64,000 nt of DNA from Providencia rustigianii DSM 4541. GTDB taxonomy: Bacteria > Pseudomonadota > Gammaproteobacteria > Enterobacterales > Enterobacteriaceae. The translations under genes and the position numbers were made by a program. Positions within the stretch are counted from its first letter, which is position 1, and every line of letters starts with the position of its first letter. Under the pieces are notes generated by a model. The model did not search any database and was not told where the DNA came from. It was given only the letters and a program-made list of their open reading frames with translations. Shown here piece by piece: positions 19,446-28,204 of the stretch. The DNA lies in the NCBI RefSeq assembly GCF_000156395.1, contig NZ_GG703817.1, positions 185,967 through 249,966 on the forward strand, written 5' to 3'.

Positions 19446-20983
19446 TGAACTTTACATCAATGACTCAAAGCCAGTGGTCTCGATTACTGCTGGCTTTACT
19501 ATTCGGGGCCAGTGGTACGCTGGCTTTTTCGCCTTTTGATCTTTGGCCTGCCGCATTACTCTCAATCTTATTTCTTCAACTACTCACCCTTAATCGCACG
19601 GCTAAGCAATCTTTTGCCATCGCCTTTGCTTGGGGATTCGGTTTATTTGGTAGTGGGGTTAATTGGGTCTATGTGAGTATTGCTGATTTCGGTGGAATGC
19701 CAGATGCGGTTAACGTCTTTATTGTTATCTTGCTCGCGGCCTATCTCTCGCTGTATCCGGGACTATTTGGTGCATTACTCGCTAAGCTCACACCCAATGC
19801 GACACTCTGGCGCCTAGCCTTTGTTGCACCTGCATTATGGCAATTCACTGAGTTTCTACGTGGATGGGTACTCACTGGCTTCCCATGGCTACAATTCGGC
19901 TATAGCCAAATTGATGGTCCGATGAAATCATTAGCCCCCATATTCGGTGTGGAAATGATCACTTTGCTGCTATTTTGTATCAGCGGCTTACTTGTTTTCG
20001 CCTTAGTCCGTCGCAGCTTAATGGCTGTCGCCTGCGCCGCCATTTTATTATTTGCCCCACTGCTGGCAAAAAATCTCCAATGGTTTACCCCATTAGATGA
20101 TAAAAAAATGGAGGTGGCTTTAGTACAGGGCAATATTCCCCAAGCAATGAAGTGGGAAGCCGGATTCTTACAGCACACCAAAGACTTGTATGTAAAACTG
20201 TCCAGCCCCTATATTGGCAAAGCCGATATGATTATCTGGCCAGAGTCTGCCGTCCCGTCGGTGGAATTAGAAAACCAAGCATGGTTAAAAGCGCTGGATA
20301 CATTACTTGCTGAGACCAAGACACGGTTAATCACCGGGATTGTTGATGCAAAACCAGGAGATGGTCACCTTGAGTTTTATAACTCGATTATTGTGCTGGG
20401 TGATGAGAAAAAACCGTATTTATACCCATCCAAGAATCGTTATAACAAACATCATTTAGTTCCATTTGGTGAATTTGTCCCTCTAGAAGACTTACTCAGA
20501 CCACTGGCGCCATTCTTTAATCTGCCAATGTCTGGTTTTAGTCGTGGTGATTACCAACAAGCCCAACTCGCTTTAGGTAATATCCATCTGACAGCAACAA
20601 TTTGCTATGAAATTATTTTGGGCACGCAAGTTCGAGATAACTTCAAGCCAGATAGTGACTACTTGCTGACAATCTCCAATGATGCATGGTTTGGAGAGTC
20701 TATTGGTCCTTGGCAGCATTTCCAAATGGCAAGAATGCGTTCTCTTGAATTAGGTCGTCCATTATTGCGTTCAACCAATAACGGCGTCACTGCGGTAATT
20801 AATGCAGATGGCACAATCCAAGATATGCTTCCTCAGTTTCAAACTGCGGTTCTTGCAACACAAGTCACTCCAACTACGGGCTTAACACCTTATGCTCGCT
20901 GGAGTAATTGGCCAATGTGGGGAACTGTTGTGGTATTTGGTGTGATGGGCTTTATCTTCAGTCGACGTCAAAAACATCAGTAA
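19445..20983 (+). CDS. lnt: Apolipoprotein N-acyltransferase
   Basis: Inner-membrane enzyme adding the third acyl chain to lipoproteins. Length 512 residues: about eight N-terminal membrane helices, then a periplasmic nitrilase-like domain with the catalytic triad glutamate in WPESAVPS, lysine in [11 protein letters not shown] and cysteine in [10 protein letters not shown]. Its start codon overlaps the corC stop by one base. A terminator follows at 21005. Confidence 0.96.
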   Translation: MNFTSMTQSQWSRLLLALLFGASGTLAFSPFDLWPAALLSILFLQLLTLNRTAKQSFAIAFAWGFGLFGSGVNWVYVSIADFGGMPDAVNVFIVILLAAYLSLYPGLFGALLAKLTPNATLWRLAFVAPALWQFTEFLRGWVLTGFPWLQFGYSQIDGPMKSLAPIFGVEMITLLLFCISGLLVFALVRRSLMAVACAAILLFAPLLAKNLQWFTPLDDKKMEVALVQGNIPQAMKWEAGFLQHTKDLYVKLSSPYIGKADMIIWPESAVPSVELENQAWLKALDTLLAETKTRLITGIVDAKPGDGHLEFYNSIIVLGDEKKPYLYPSKNRYNKHHLVPFGEFVPLEDLLRPLAPFFNLPMSGFSRGDYQQAQLALGNIHLTATICYEIILGTQVRDNFKPDSDYLLTISNDAWFGESIGPWQHFQMARMRSLELGRPLLRSTNNGVTAVINADGTIQDMLPQFQTAVLATQVTPTTGLTPYARWSNWPMWGTVVVFGVMGFIFSRRQKHQ

Positions 20984-21004
20984 TATCGTATAATGCGAAT
21001 TGGT

Positions 21005-21042
21005 AATCCCCAATAGATTCAATATTCTATTGGGGATTTTTT
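21005..21042. terminator. Terminator after lnt
   Basis: A 12-bp stem (AATCCCCAATAG at 21005-21016 with 21027-21038), 10-nt loop and a T-run. It lies between lnt and the convergent NAD-kinase-like gene and may serve both. Confidence 0.88.
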
Positions 21043-21045
21043 ATA

Positions 21046-21969
21046 TTAACCAACTAGTTGCCCCTGTACATTCGCAATCCCAATAGAAACGATGCATCCT
21101 GCATTAAAGTCTAAATAGTCATCCTCTATACCATCTGAAAAAATAATCCCATTTTCAGGCATCAATGATTCAAGTAACAATGGATTACTCAAATCAATGG
21201 AGCCAAACACCAATTCAGTTCCCGTAGTTTTACTCAAAAAAGGTTCTCGAACACTGAACTGTAGGCGCTTTTCTCCCCAACCAAATCCTTGAGACAGTGG
21301 ATGGGAGTGAGTGCCTGCTATAGCTTGAGCTCCCGCCAAAATAGACTGGAACCACCCCGTTGATCCCAACCCTGTAGAAACAATAATCCCAGATGAAGAT
21401 TGGTATTCTTGCTGTCCTTGCCATTTCACCAAATAACGGGCAGAAGTATGACTTTTGGGACCGATAAATAAATCATTTACAGCTAATATTGTCTGCCCAT
21501 CATTGGTTTTCGCTTCAGCAAAAGTCACCGATTTAGAGACTATCTTGCCATTTAATGTTCTCGTCACTACTTCCGATAATTGCCCGATTTCAAACGGCAG
21601 TAATTTGCCATCCCATCGAGAGGGATCTGGATTAATAGCAATGACTGGCTGACCATTTAAATATTTCAGTGTGTTAGCTACTAAGCCATCCTGCCCAATC
21701 ACCACAATAATATCCCGCGATGAAAATTGATAACTGGGCAATAATTGTCTTTCGAGTAATTGGAAGCGCCCCATTTTCTTTAATATCCCTTCAGCCTGAA
21801 TTAATTGCTTCTGGTAAAGATCATGCTCAAGTAAGTAATCGCTCACTTCAACATGATTGTGTTCAAGATAAAACTTCGCTTGCGGCCAAGTATTAAATCG
21901 CTCAATTAACGCCTGCATCCGTGTTTTTCGTGTTACTAATACAAATCGTGCATCGTCGAATTGACTCAT
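21046..21969 (-). CDS. NAD-kinase-like protein of an NrtR-type locus
   Basis: 307 residues, cytosolic, no signal or membrane segment. It has the architecture of the NAD kinase / diacylglycerol kinase superfamily with altered motifs: IGQDGLVANTLK at 91-102 stands where GGDGTxL is expected, VNDLFIG at 164-170 where the NE motif lies, and VSTGLGSTGWF at 197-207 where TPTGSTAY lies. The Gly-Gly of the first motif is changed to Gly-Gln but the catalytic aspartate is kept. It is not the housekeeping NAD kinase nadK, which is shorter and more canonical. Its ATG overlaps the SPFH gene's stop (ATGA), so the two are coupled. Ligand and reaction are unknown; binding or phosphorylation of NAD or a related dinucleotide is inference from fold and from the adjacent NrtR-type regulator. 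Confidence 0.75.
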   Translation of the reverse strand: MSQFDDARFVLVTRKTRMQALIERFNTWPQAKFYLEHNHVEVSDYLLEHDLYQKQLIQAEGILKKMGRFQLLERQLLPSYQFSSRDIIVVIGQDGLVANTLKYLNGQPVIAINPDPSRWDGKLLPFEIGQLSEVVTRTLNGKIVSKSVTFAEAKTNDGQTILAVNDLFIGPKSHTSARYLVKWQGQQEYQSSSGIIVSTGLGSTGWFQSILAGAQAIAGTHSHPLSQGFGWGEKRLQFSVREPFLSKTTGTELVFGSIDLSNPLLLESLMPENGIIFSDGIEDDYLDFNAGCIVSIGIANVQGQLVG

Positions 21970-22988
21970 GATTTAGCCCCCTTTTTCATCAGTTGACCAA
22001 AAAGATCTGGTGAGAAGTTAATTTCGCCAATTTTTCCTGCATTTTGAGCCAAGGATTCAAAGGCCATTGCCATCAATTGCTCGGGATTCATCTTCGCAAG
22101 CGCCATCGCTTTTAAATTTTCTACCGGCAATTGGCTATAAGCTTTCATTTTAGATTCAATCGCATAAGCATCGGCATCTGATTGAGTTCGTTGATTTTCT
22201 GCACTAAGAGCGACTAATTCATTACGCTTGGCTTCTAAACTCACTTGTGAAACCAGCTCCTCTTGCTCAATTTCAGCACGTTCACGCAGTAGGGTTCGCT
22301 CATTATCAAGACGAGCCTCTTCAATTTGTTGTTCTTTCGCTTGCACGGATAAATCAGTTTCTAATTCTGCCTCTTTTATTGTTCTCTCTTGCTCTACAGA
22401 GAATTTTCGCCGTGCATAAATCGCATCATCGGCTTCTTTTAAAATAGCCTCTCTGGCCTGCGCTTCTAAGGCTTTTTGAGTTTCTGGTGACGGCATAATC
22501 CCAGAAATAGAAACCTCTAAAATTTCAATTCCCAACGACTCAATCGACGACTGCATTGCCAATTGTTGAGTCACTAACATCACCAATGTTTGCCCCATTA
22601 GCAGCGATTCTTTTAGTGGCGTTGTTTGTACTTTAGCCTGAATCAACGTTTGAGCGGTACGGACGACCCTATCAGTAAGCTTTAACGGATCCTCAGATAA
22701 GTAACTTTTACCATCATGAGCTAAGTTGAAATTCAATACATTTGCCGTCTTTTCAGGAAACTTCACCTGAAAAGAAATTTGCCCTTGAATACGTAAACTT
22801 TGAAAATCTGCTGTTTGCAAATTAAAAATAAATGGCGCTTCTTGAGCATTTAATGGCAGCGCCGAAATTGATGTCTTATCCGCGTTATACCAAAAACTAA
22901 TTCCTTTTCCCTGCTTACGAACAGCACCATTTACAGACTGAATAACAAACGTTGATGAATCTGATTTGAAATATTTAAAATTAAACAT
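21966..22988 (-). CDS. SPFH/band-7 domain protein, cytosolic
   Basis: 340 residues. An SPFH (band 7) domain covers about 18-185, followed by an alpha-helical, charge-rich coiled coil (about 175-270) and a short C-terminal tail ending KKGAKS. It lacks the N-terminal membrane anchor usual for HflK, stomatin or flotillin homologues, so it is probably a soluble or peripheral scaffold that oligomerises. The longest frame starts at 23027 inside an operator-like repeat; ATG 22988 is chosen because AGAGAGG lies 6 nt upstream. The stop overlaps the start of the NAD-kinase-like gene by 4 nt. Function unknown; a scaffold for the partner protein is inference. Confidence 0.8.
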   Translation of the reverse strand: MFNFKYFKSDSSTFVIQSVNGAVRKQGKGISFWYNADKTSISALPLNAQEAPFIFNLQTADFQSLRIQGQISFQVKFPEKTANVLNFNLAHDGKSYLSEDPLKLTDRVVRTAQTLIQAKVQTTPLKESLLMGQTLVMLVTQQLAMQSSIESLGIEILEVSISGIMPSPETQKALEAQAREAILKEADDAIYARRKFSVEQERTIKEAELETDLSVQAKEQQIEEARLDNERTLLRERAEIEQEELVSQVSLEAKRNELVALSAENQRTQSDADAYAIESKMKAYSQLPVENLKAMALAKMNPEQLMAMAFESLAQNAGKIGEINFSPDLFGQLMKKGAKS

Positions 22989-23007
22989 AGTGACCTCTCT
23001 TGTTATT

Positions 23008-23076
23008 GTCCTTATGACCTTAAGCAATTATTGTCTTAATGACACAAACAAGTCAACACTTAAATGTCATAATGAC
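23008..23076. promoter_or_regulatory. Three NrtR-type operator repeats
   Basis: Three copies of an 11-bp near-palindrome GTCNTWATGAC: GTCCTTATGAC (23008-23018), GTCTTAATGAC (23033-23043) and GTCATAATGAC (23066-23076), spaced 25 and 33 bp start to start. The third copy is symmetric about its centre. They fill the divergent promoter region between the SPFH gene and the Nudix-regulator gene, as expected for an autoregulated divergon. Confidence 0.78.
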
Positions 23077-23139
23077 AATAATGATCTTTTCGCGTATAGT
23101 TTGTTCATTGAGAATGAAAGAAAATAGGTCAATAACCCC

Positions 23140-23853
23140 ATGACTGAAAAAGAATTTTTATCTACTTATAATCGCCATGATTTTTTATCGCCACTGTTTA
23201 GCATTGATACGGTGTTATTCACTTATCATGAAAATACGCTAAAAGTATTGCTCGTTGAGCGAGCAAATCATCCAGAAAAAGGAAAATGGGGGTTACCCGG
23301 TGGGTTTATAAATGAAGTGAGTGATAAAACGCTTGAAGAAACGGTGTATAGAAAATTAAAAGAAAAAACAGGGGTGATCCCGCCTTATATTGAGCAACTT
23401 TGCACAGTAGGTAATGCTCAACGAGATCCACGAGGATGGTCAGTCACTGTTTGTTATACCGCACTTATCGCTCATCAGGCATGTGCAGCACATATCGAAA
23501 GCGTTAGCTCGGTCAAGTGGGTCACCATCGATGAAATCGATAGTATCCCATTAGCATTTGATCACTATCAGCTTTATTTACAAGCCCGTGAACGTCTACA
23601 ACAAAAATCATTGTATTCGATTGTCCCTGGATTTGCCCTACCTGAAGTTTTTACCTTAGCAGAGCTCCAGCATGTTCACGAAGTTTTGATTGGTAAACCA
23701 ATACAAAATAAATCATTTCGCCGTCGTTTAGAGCAAGCGGATTTATTGATTGATACAGGTGAAAAACGCCAAGAACGAGGTCGCCCAGCTAATTTATACC
23801 GACTAAAATCCCAGTCAGCAGATTATCGATTTGTTCGTAATTTGGAAAATTAA
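23140..23853 (+). CDS. NrtR-type transcriptional regulator (degenerate Nudix plus winged helix)
   Basis: 237 residues. A Nudix domain occupies about 15-145. The Nudix box is degenerate: REUxEExGU becomes RKLKEKTGV (71-79), losing the catalytic glutamates, so it should sense rather than hydrolyse its ligand. The C-terminal winged helix (about 165-232) has the family pattern with FALPEVFTLAELQHVHE, SFRRRLEQADLL and the basic RGRPANLYRL end. NrtR proteins repress NAD-metabolism genes and respond to ADP-ribose or related compounds. It is divergent from the SPFH/NAD-kinase-like pair with three operator-like repeats between, and probably controls them. Confidence 0.88.
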   Translation: MTEKEFLSTYNRHDFLSPLFSIDTVLFTYHENTLKVLLVERANHPEKGKWGLPGGFINEVSDKTLEETVYRKLKEKTGVIPPYIEQLCTVGNAQRDPRGWSVTVCYTALIAHQACAAHIESVSSVKWVTIDEIDSIPLAFDHYQLYLQARERLQQKSLYSIVPGFALPEVFTLAELQHVHEVLIGKPIQNKSFRRRLEQADLLIDTGEKRQERGRPANLYRLKSQSADYRFVRNLEN

Positions 23854-23863
23854 TATGTGGAAG

Positions 23864-23910
23864 AAAAATGCCCTCATAACTTTTCAATATAAAGGATAAA
23901 GGGCATTTTT
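23864..23910. terminator. Terminator between the NrtR-type gene and scsD
   Basis: An 11-bp stem AAAAATGCCCT (23864-23874) with 23900-23910, a 25-nt loop, and A- and T-rich flanks on both sides; serves converging transcripts. Confidence 0.75.
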
Positions 23911-23915
23911 TATTT

Positions 23916-24416
23916 CTAAAATGATGCTAGCCATAGACGGCTTTTCAGCCCGAGATAACTTGTCCAACCGGCGGTAAAACTCACCATTTCACCTTTATCT
24001 ATTATCATAAAGGTGGGAGTTGCACTGACGCCAACAAGCCCCGCTAACTGGCCATTGATATCGTTGATAACAGGAAAGGTTAGATCTTTATTTGCCATGC
24101 CAGTAAGCAATCGCTGAGGATCTCCTGAACGAATTGCCACTGTCACGACAGGAACACCAGATTTAGCTAAATCTGAAACATTGGGGGATGTGGTATTGCA
24201 TACACCACACCATGTCGCCCAAAAATAGATTAATACTGGCTGTTTTTCACTCAGCTCGGCAATAGAAACCACTTCTCCTGTTGCCAGAGTCTGTGGCTCC
24301 AATAATACAGGAGCTAAGCTTTGTGGTTTACGCCAAAAATCCATTATTGTAAAAGCAACCAATAAAATTAGTGCTAAAACAATAAGTTCTTTGGTCCACT
24401 TTTTTAGTCTCCCCAT
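23916..24416 (-). CDS. scsD: ScsD, membrane-anchored thioredoxin-like protein
   Basis: 166 residues. One N-terminal membrane anchor (about 10-27) is followed by a periplasmic thioredoxin fold with active site WATWCGVC (about 67-74) and the cis-proline loop SATPTF. It is the last gene of the suppressor-of-copper-sensitivity operon. In Salmonella and Proteus, Scs proteins protect or repair periplasmic thiols under copper and redox stress. It starts 8 nt after scsC. Confidence 0.9.
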   Translation of the reverse strand: MGRLKKWTKELIVLALILLVAFTIMDFWRKPQSLAPVLLEPQTLATGEVVSIAELSEKQPVLIYFWATWCGVCNTTSPNVSDLAKSGVPVVTVAIRSGDPQRLLTGMANKDLTFPVINDINGQLAGLVGVSATPTFMIIDKGEMVSFTAGWTSYLGLKSRLWLASF

Positions 24417-24423
24417 CGAATGA

Positions 24424-25152
24424 TTATTTTACCTTACTGAGTTGTTCTTTAACGATCCGCTCAAATTCCTGTGCATCAACAGCCCCAGGGATCATCTCAT
24501 CGCCCACCAATGTTGCAGGCGTTCCGTTCACTTGTAGCATATTCGCCAGCTCTAAGTTTTTGCGGATAGCCGCACGGCTCTCATCACTCGCTTTTAATTT
24601 GCCATTTCCCGTTGCTTGCAAGGCTTCTTTGATATTTGAATCAGACAGCATGCCTTGTTTTGCCATTAATTTTTGGTGCAACGCAAGGAACGCTTTTGGA
24701 TTTTCCTTCCATAAAGTCATCGCTAATTGAGATGACTCCATGGACGTTTCTCCTTTAAAAGGAAGATATTTGATAACAACCGCAACATCTGGATTTTTCT
24801 TCACAATATCTTCTAACAGTGGGTCGAAACGTTTGCAGTACGGACAGTTAAAATCAGTAAAGTTAACTAAAACAAGCTTGGCATCTTTCGAGCCAATACG
24901 TGGACTTGTTGGATCATTAAATAAAGCATTATGCTGATCTTTTAATACCTGTTTCATCTGAGCTTGCTGCTTCTCACCTTGCTTGGCTTGTAGAGCAACA
25001 ATCGCTTCTTCGAGAATTTCAGGGTTTTCAACCAATGTATCGCGAACTAACTTACGCACTTGCGCTTCTTGGTCTGCAGTTAATGGAGCCGCGTTCGCAG
25101 TTGCTCCAAGCATTAGCGAAGAGAATAAAACAGCTAGAATGGTCTTTTTCAT
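24424..25152 (-). CDS. scsC: ScsC, DsbA-like periplasmic disulfide protein
   Basis: 242 residues with a signal peptide (MKKTILAVLF through ANAAP, cleavage near 21). A DsbA/DsbG-like thioredoxin domain carries CPYC in FNCPYCKRF (about 113-121) and the cis-proline segment NGTPATLVG. The extended N-terminal helix (about 25-75, EEAIVALQAKQGEKQQ) is the oligomerisation region of ScsC isomerases. Its ATG overlaps the scsB stop (ATGA), and ScsB is its expected reductant. Confidence 0.92.
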   Translation of the reverse strand: MKKTILAVLFSSLMLGATANAAPLTADQEAQVRKLVRDTLVENPEILEEAIVALQAKQGEKQQAQMKQVLKDQHNALFNDPTSPRIGSKDAKLVLVNFTDFNCPYCKRFDPLLEDIVKKNPDVAVVIKYLPFKGETSMESSQLAMTLWKENPKAFLALHQKLMAKQGMLSDSNIKEALQATGNGKLKASDESRAAIRKNLELANMLQVNGTPATLVGDEMIPGAVDAQEFERIVKEQLSKVK

Positions 25153-27227
25153 TTTTTGGCTCCTTTGGCCTCATTCATAATTGATATTAAAACTTCACGA
25201 TCAAGTATTGTTGACAGTATTTTCCCCTCTGTCAGATTAGGGCCATAAATTTGGTTAAACGGCACTGCGACTTGCCCACGCTTTTGTAAAAAAGCTGATA
25301 TTTCAGGAGACGGTTTAGTCCAATCCCCTCTAAACGCAACCACATCCGGTTCGCTAAGTAATTGCTGGACATCATCTCTGAGCAGTACATTATATTTGTT
25401 AGCTTTACACGTTACACACCAGTCGGCGGTCACATCAATAAATACGCGTTTATTTTCAGCTAACGCCTGAGCGATCCCCTCTTCAGAGAGTGGCTGCCAT
25501 TGAACACGATCACGAGCTAATGTCTGATTTCCCTGTTGCTGGTCTATCGCTACCCAAGTAAAAGCAGCCCCCAGCAATGAAAATAAGATAAAAGGGAAAA
25601 TCGCTGCGCGAATTCCTTTATTTTTCAGGATAAACAGCACCAGCAATAATAAAAATACCCCAGCAATAATGATGGTGTAAGTTGCACCAAAGTGGGGAAT
25701 TAATAGACTAATCAACCATAAACAGGATACCAACATCATCAGCCCAAGAATGGCTCTCAGTTTCAGCATCCATGTTCCCGGTTTCGGAAGTAATTTAGCA
25801 ATCACAGGGAAAGCGGCTATGAGTAGCCATGGCAAACTCATTCCAATACCTAACGCGGTGAAAATGAGCCAGAGTTGTTCCATCGGTGCCGCCAATGCAA
25901 AGGCGACCGCTGTTCCCAAAAATGGTGCGGAGCATGGAGTTGCTAACAATGTTGCAAAAACCCCTTGCCAAAAATGACCACTGTTCCCATGCCCACCAGC
26001 GGTTGCTAGACGGGTATTGGTTTTACTTCCTAAACTAATTTCGAACAAACCGAATAAATTGGCAGTAAATAAGGCGGTGACAATAACCATAAATCCAATA
26101 AACCAAGGACTTTGGAACTGAATACCCCAGCCTACCGCTTGTTGACCAACTCGCAATAATGTAATTAACAATGCGAGCAACCAAAAAGAGACCAAAATAC
26201 CGGATGACGAAAGTAGGAACTGACGGCGAATGGTATTTTGTTCCCCTTGAGGAACCAATAGGACAGAGCCTAATTTCATCGCCAGAACCGGCAAGACGCA
26301 CGGCATCAAATTGAGAATCAATCCACCAAGGAGAGCAAAGAGTAGGATTTGCCATAAATCAATAGGTTGATTAGATTCACTAATAAACTGTGACCCTGTA
26401 AATGGCACTACATCTGCACTAACTTGTTGAGATAACTCTCCATCAGTGACCACAAAGGAGACAGTTTTCCCAACTAAATTAGGAGACTCCCCTCCCCAAT
26501 CATCGCTAACATCAATAGTTGCAGTTAACTTATCACCCGACGATTTAATGGTGGGTACACCTAATGTGGCCCCATCGACAATATCGGTGAAAATATTGGG
26601 CGCTATCCACTCATTACCCGCAACTTTTTGCAGCTCAACAATCAACTGTTTTCCAGAGAAGCTGGTTTTCGATTGCTCAATCAAGCCATTGGTTGCTGGC
26701 ACACTACCTTTTGCTTGGTTAAATGCCCAATTAAAATCAGCAGGTGCAGGCTCAGTTAAATCCAGTTCAAAAGGATAATCCGTTAAAATGCAGATATTAC
26801 TGCACGTCGATAAGGTCAAGGTTCCCGATAACTTATCCAGTTTTTCACTGCTGGTTACCGTAATAGGGAAAATAACATCCCCCATATAGCCTTGAGTTGA
26901 TACCCCTGCAACATCAAAACGCCCCGGAGTAGGCCACAACCAATCCGTAGTTTTTACCGGAGAGGTCCAAGTAATTTCAGGCGCAACGCCCCCTTCCCCT
27001 GGTGAACGCCAGTAAGTCTTCCATCCTTCCTCGAGTTTTACGTCGAGTAAAATATCGATTTTGCCCTCTTCTTGTGCAGAACTGAGCAAACGAACTTGAA
27101 CATGATTAGGGGTATTGTTTGGCATCCATCCCGTGTTTGCGGGTTGCAGCCAGCCAGTATCCGCAGCCTGTAAGCTGCTTGAAAATAGAGCGAATAGAAC
27201 AAATAACCAGTTAATAAAGAAACGCAT
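25149..27227 (-). CDS. scsB: ScsB, DsbD-like thiol transporter
   Basis: 692 residues. Signal peptide MRFFINWLFVLFALFSSS, then a periplasmic alpha domain (about 25-280) with a cysteine pair in LSTCSNICILTDY, a central membrane domain of about eight helices with conserved LMPCVLPVLAMK and TPCSAPF cysteines (about 290-560), and a C-terminal thioredoxin-like domain with WCVTCK. It carries electrons from the cytoplasm to ScsC. The longest frame begins at 27260; ATG 27227 is preferred because GGAGGA sits just upstream and a signal peptide follows at once. Confidence 0.92.
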   Translation of the reverse strand: MRFFINWLFVLFALFSSSLQAADTGWLQPANTGWMPNNTPNHVQVRLLSSAQEEGKIDILLDVKLEEGWKTYWRSPGEGGVAPEITWTSPVKTTDWLWPTPGRFDVAGVSTQGYMGDVIFPITVTSSEKLDKLSGTLTLSTCSNICILTDYPFELDLTEPAPADFNWAFNQAKGSVPATNGLIEQSKTSFSGKQLIVELQKVAGNEWIAPNIFTDIVDGATLGVPTIKSSGDKLTATIDVSDDWGGESPNLVGKTVSFVVTDGELSQQVSADVVPFTGSQFISESNQPIDLWQILLFALLGGLILNLMPCVLPVLAMKLGSVLLVPQGEQNTIRRQFLLSSSGILVSFWLLALLITLLRVGQQAVGWGIQFQSPWFIGFMVIVTALFTANLFGLFEISLGSKTNTRLATAGGHGNSGHFWQGVFATLLATPCSAPFLGTAVAFALAAPMEQLWLIFTALGIGMSLPWLLIAAFPVIAKLLPKPGTWMLKLRAILGLMMLVSCLWLISLLIPHFGATYTIIIAGVFLLLLVLFILKNKGIRAAIFPFILFSLLGAAFTWVAIDQQQGNQTLARDRVQWQPLSEEGIAQALAENKRVFIDVTADWCVTCKANKYNVLLRDDVQQLLSEPDVVAFRGDWTKPSPEISAFLQKRGQVAVPFNQIYGPNLTEGKILSTILDREVLISIMNEAKGAKK

Positions 27228-27274
27228 GAATCCTCCAGAATAAATGACAGCAACGAACAATACGCCGCGGCTTT

Positions 27275-27670
27275 CTAATCCCGAAGATTGCAGAATTGTA
27301 GGTGACGCCTAACACTTGGTGGGGCATGTATCTCTTCACGGTTTGCTCTATATATAAATAGTCTAGTGCAAAAGATAGCGAATGCAGCTAAAGAAAGAAA
27401 TACAAAAAAGAAAGGTTCAATCACTGAGGGAACTATGGTGATCAACGATTTTGAACTTAACTCACACGTTGAAAGTTTCACTTCTTTAGAGTCCATCTGA
27501 TTTGAATCAATCAGGACATCCGGTGCATTGAAGCTAGCTGTGTTCAGTGAGTGAGGCACTAAAAATGTTGCGAACAGACGCTCTCCGACGGCTCTTTGAT
27601 TCATACAAAGTAAAACCATCAGACAGGCGAGTAGCACTAATCCATTACCCAATTTTAAAGGTCTGCTCAT
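27275..27670 (-). CDS. scsA: ScsA-like small membrane protein
   Basis: 131 residues with a hydrophobic N-terminus (about 8-25) and a second membrane segment (about 87-107, FFFVFLSLAAFAIF), a periplasmic loop between and a basic C-terminal tail. Identification rests on position at the head of scsBCD, size and topology; the sequence itself is weakly conserved. Function unknown beyond association with copper tolerance. A 47-nt gap separates it from scsB. Confidence 0.75.
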   Translation of the reverse strand: MSRPLKLGNGLVLLACLMVLLCMNQRAVGERLFATFLVPHSLNTASFNAPDVLIDSNQMDSKEVKLSTCELSSKSLITIVPSVIEPFFFVFLSLAAFAIFCTRLFIYRANREEIHAPPSVRRHLQFCNLRD

Positions 27671-28204
27671 GTGCGTATCTGCTTATCGTCCTGAAATCGC
27701 AATAATTAGCTAATAATAAGTTAAATAGAGGTTACATACTACACAGCAAAATATTCTATTCAAGAGGCTACATTTAACTTTACAAATACGTAAATTCGGA
27801 AAAATCACTGCAATTTTCCCTTTATCTATAAAAAGCGGCATAAAACTTGCAACTCTATTTTTGAAGAATGAAATACGGAACTGTTTTGCACTCTTTCAGT
27901 GCGCGATTATCAAATTTAGGCAATTTTTCACCATATTAGTGCTACGGCTCACAACTGCCTAAATAATATGCGAGATAGCTCCCGAATTTAAAACATTTCG
28001 TTTTCAAAACTCATAATTTTTAATTACTTTTTAACAATAATAAAACATACAGCTGATGATCTGGTGTTTATCCAAACCTCACGATACATCTGCAAACACA
28101 ACACCACAAAACCAAAATAATTCGAGTAATGTGTCACGTGAAAGGCATGCGCAATCACCCGAAATATGGCGGATTTACACCGATGTTCTAAAGGAGCTGT
28201 AATT
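27671..28204. other. scsA-gltI divergent control region
   Basis: 534 bp, AT-rich, no gene. TGCAC-N7-GTGCG at 27887-27903 matches the arms and spacing of an NtrC (NRI) site; a 9-bp inverted repeat ATTTAGGCA lies at 27914-27922/27956-27964. I found no convincing sigma-54 promoter (GG-N10-GC), so nitrogen control of gltI is only a suggestion. Confidence 0.4.

Noticed and set aside
25149..27227. DsbD rather than ScsB
   Set aside because: The gene is followed by a DsbA-like ScsC and a ScsD and preceded by a ScsA-like gene, and the alpha domain is longer than in DsbD.
27671..28204. Sigma-54 promoter upstream of gltI
   Set aside because: No GG-N10-GC element with acceptable flanks was found; the nearest candidate has the wrong spacing.
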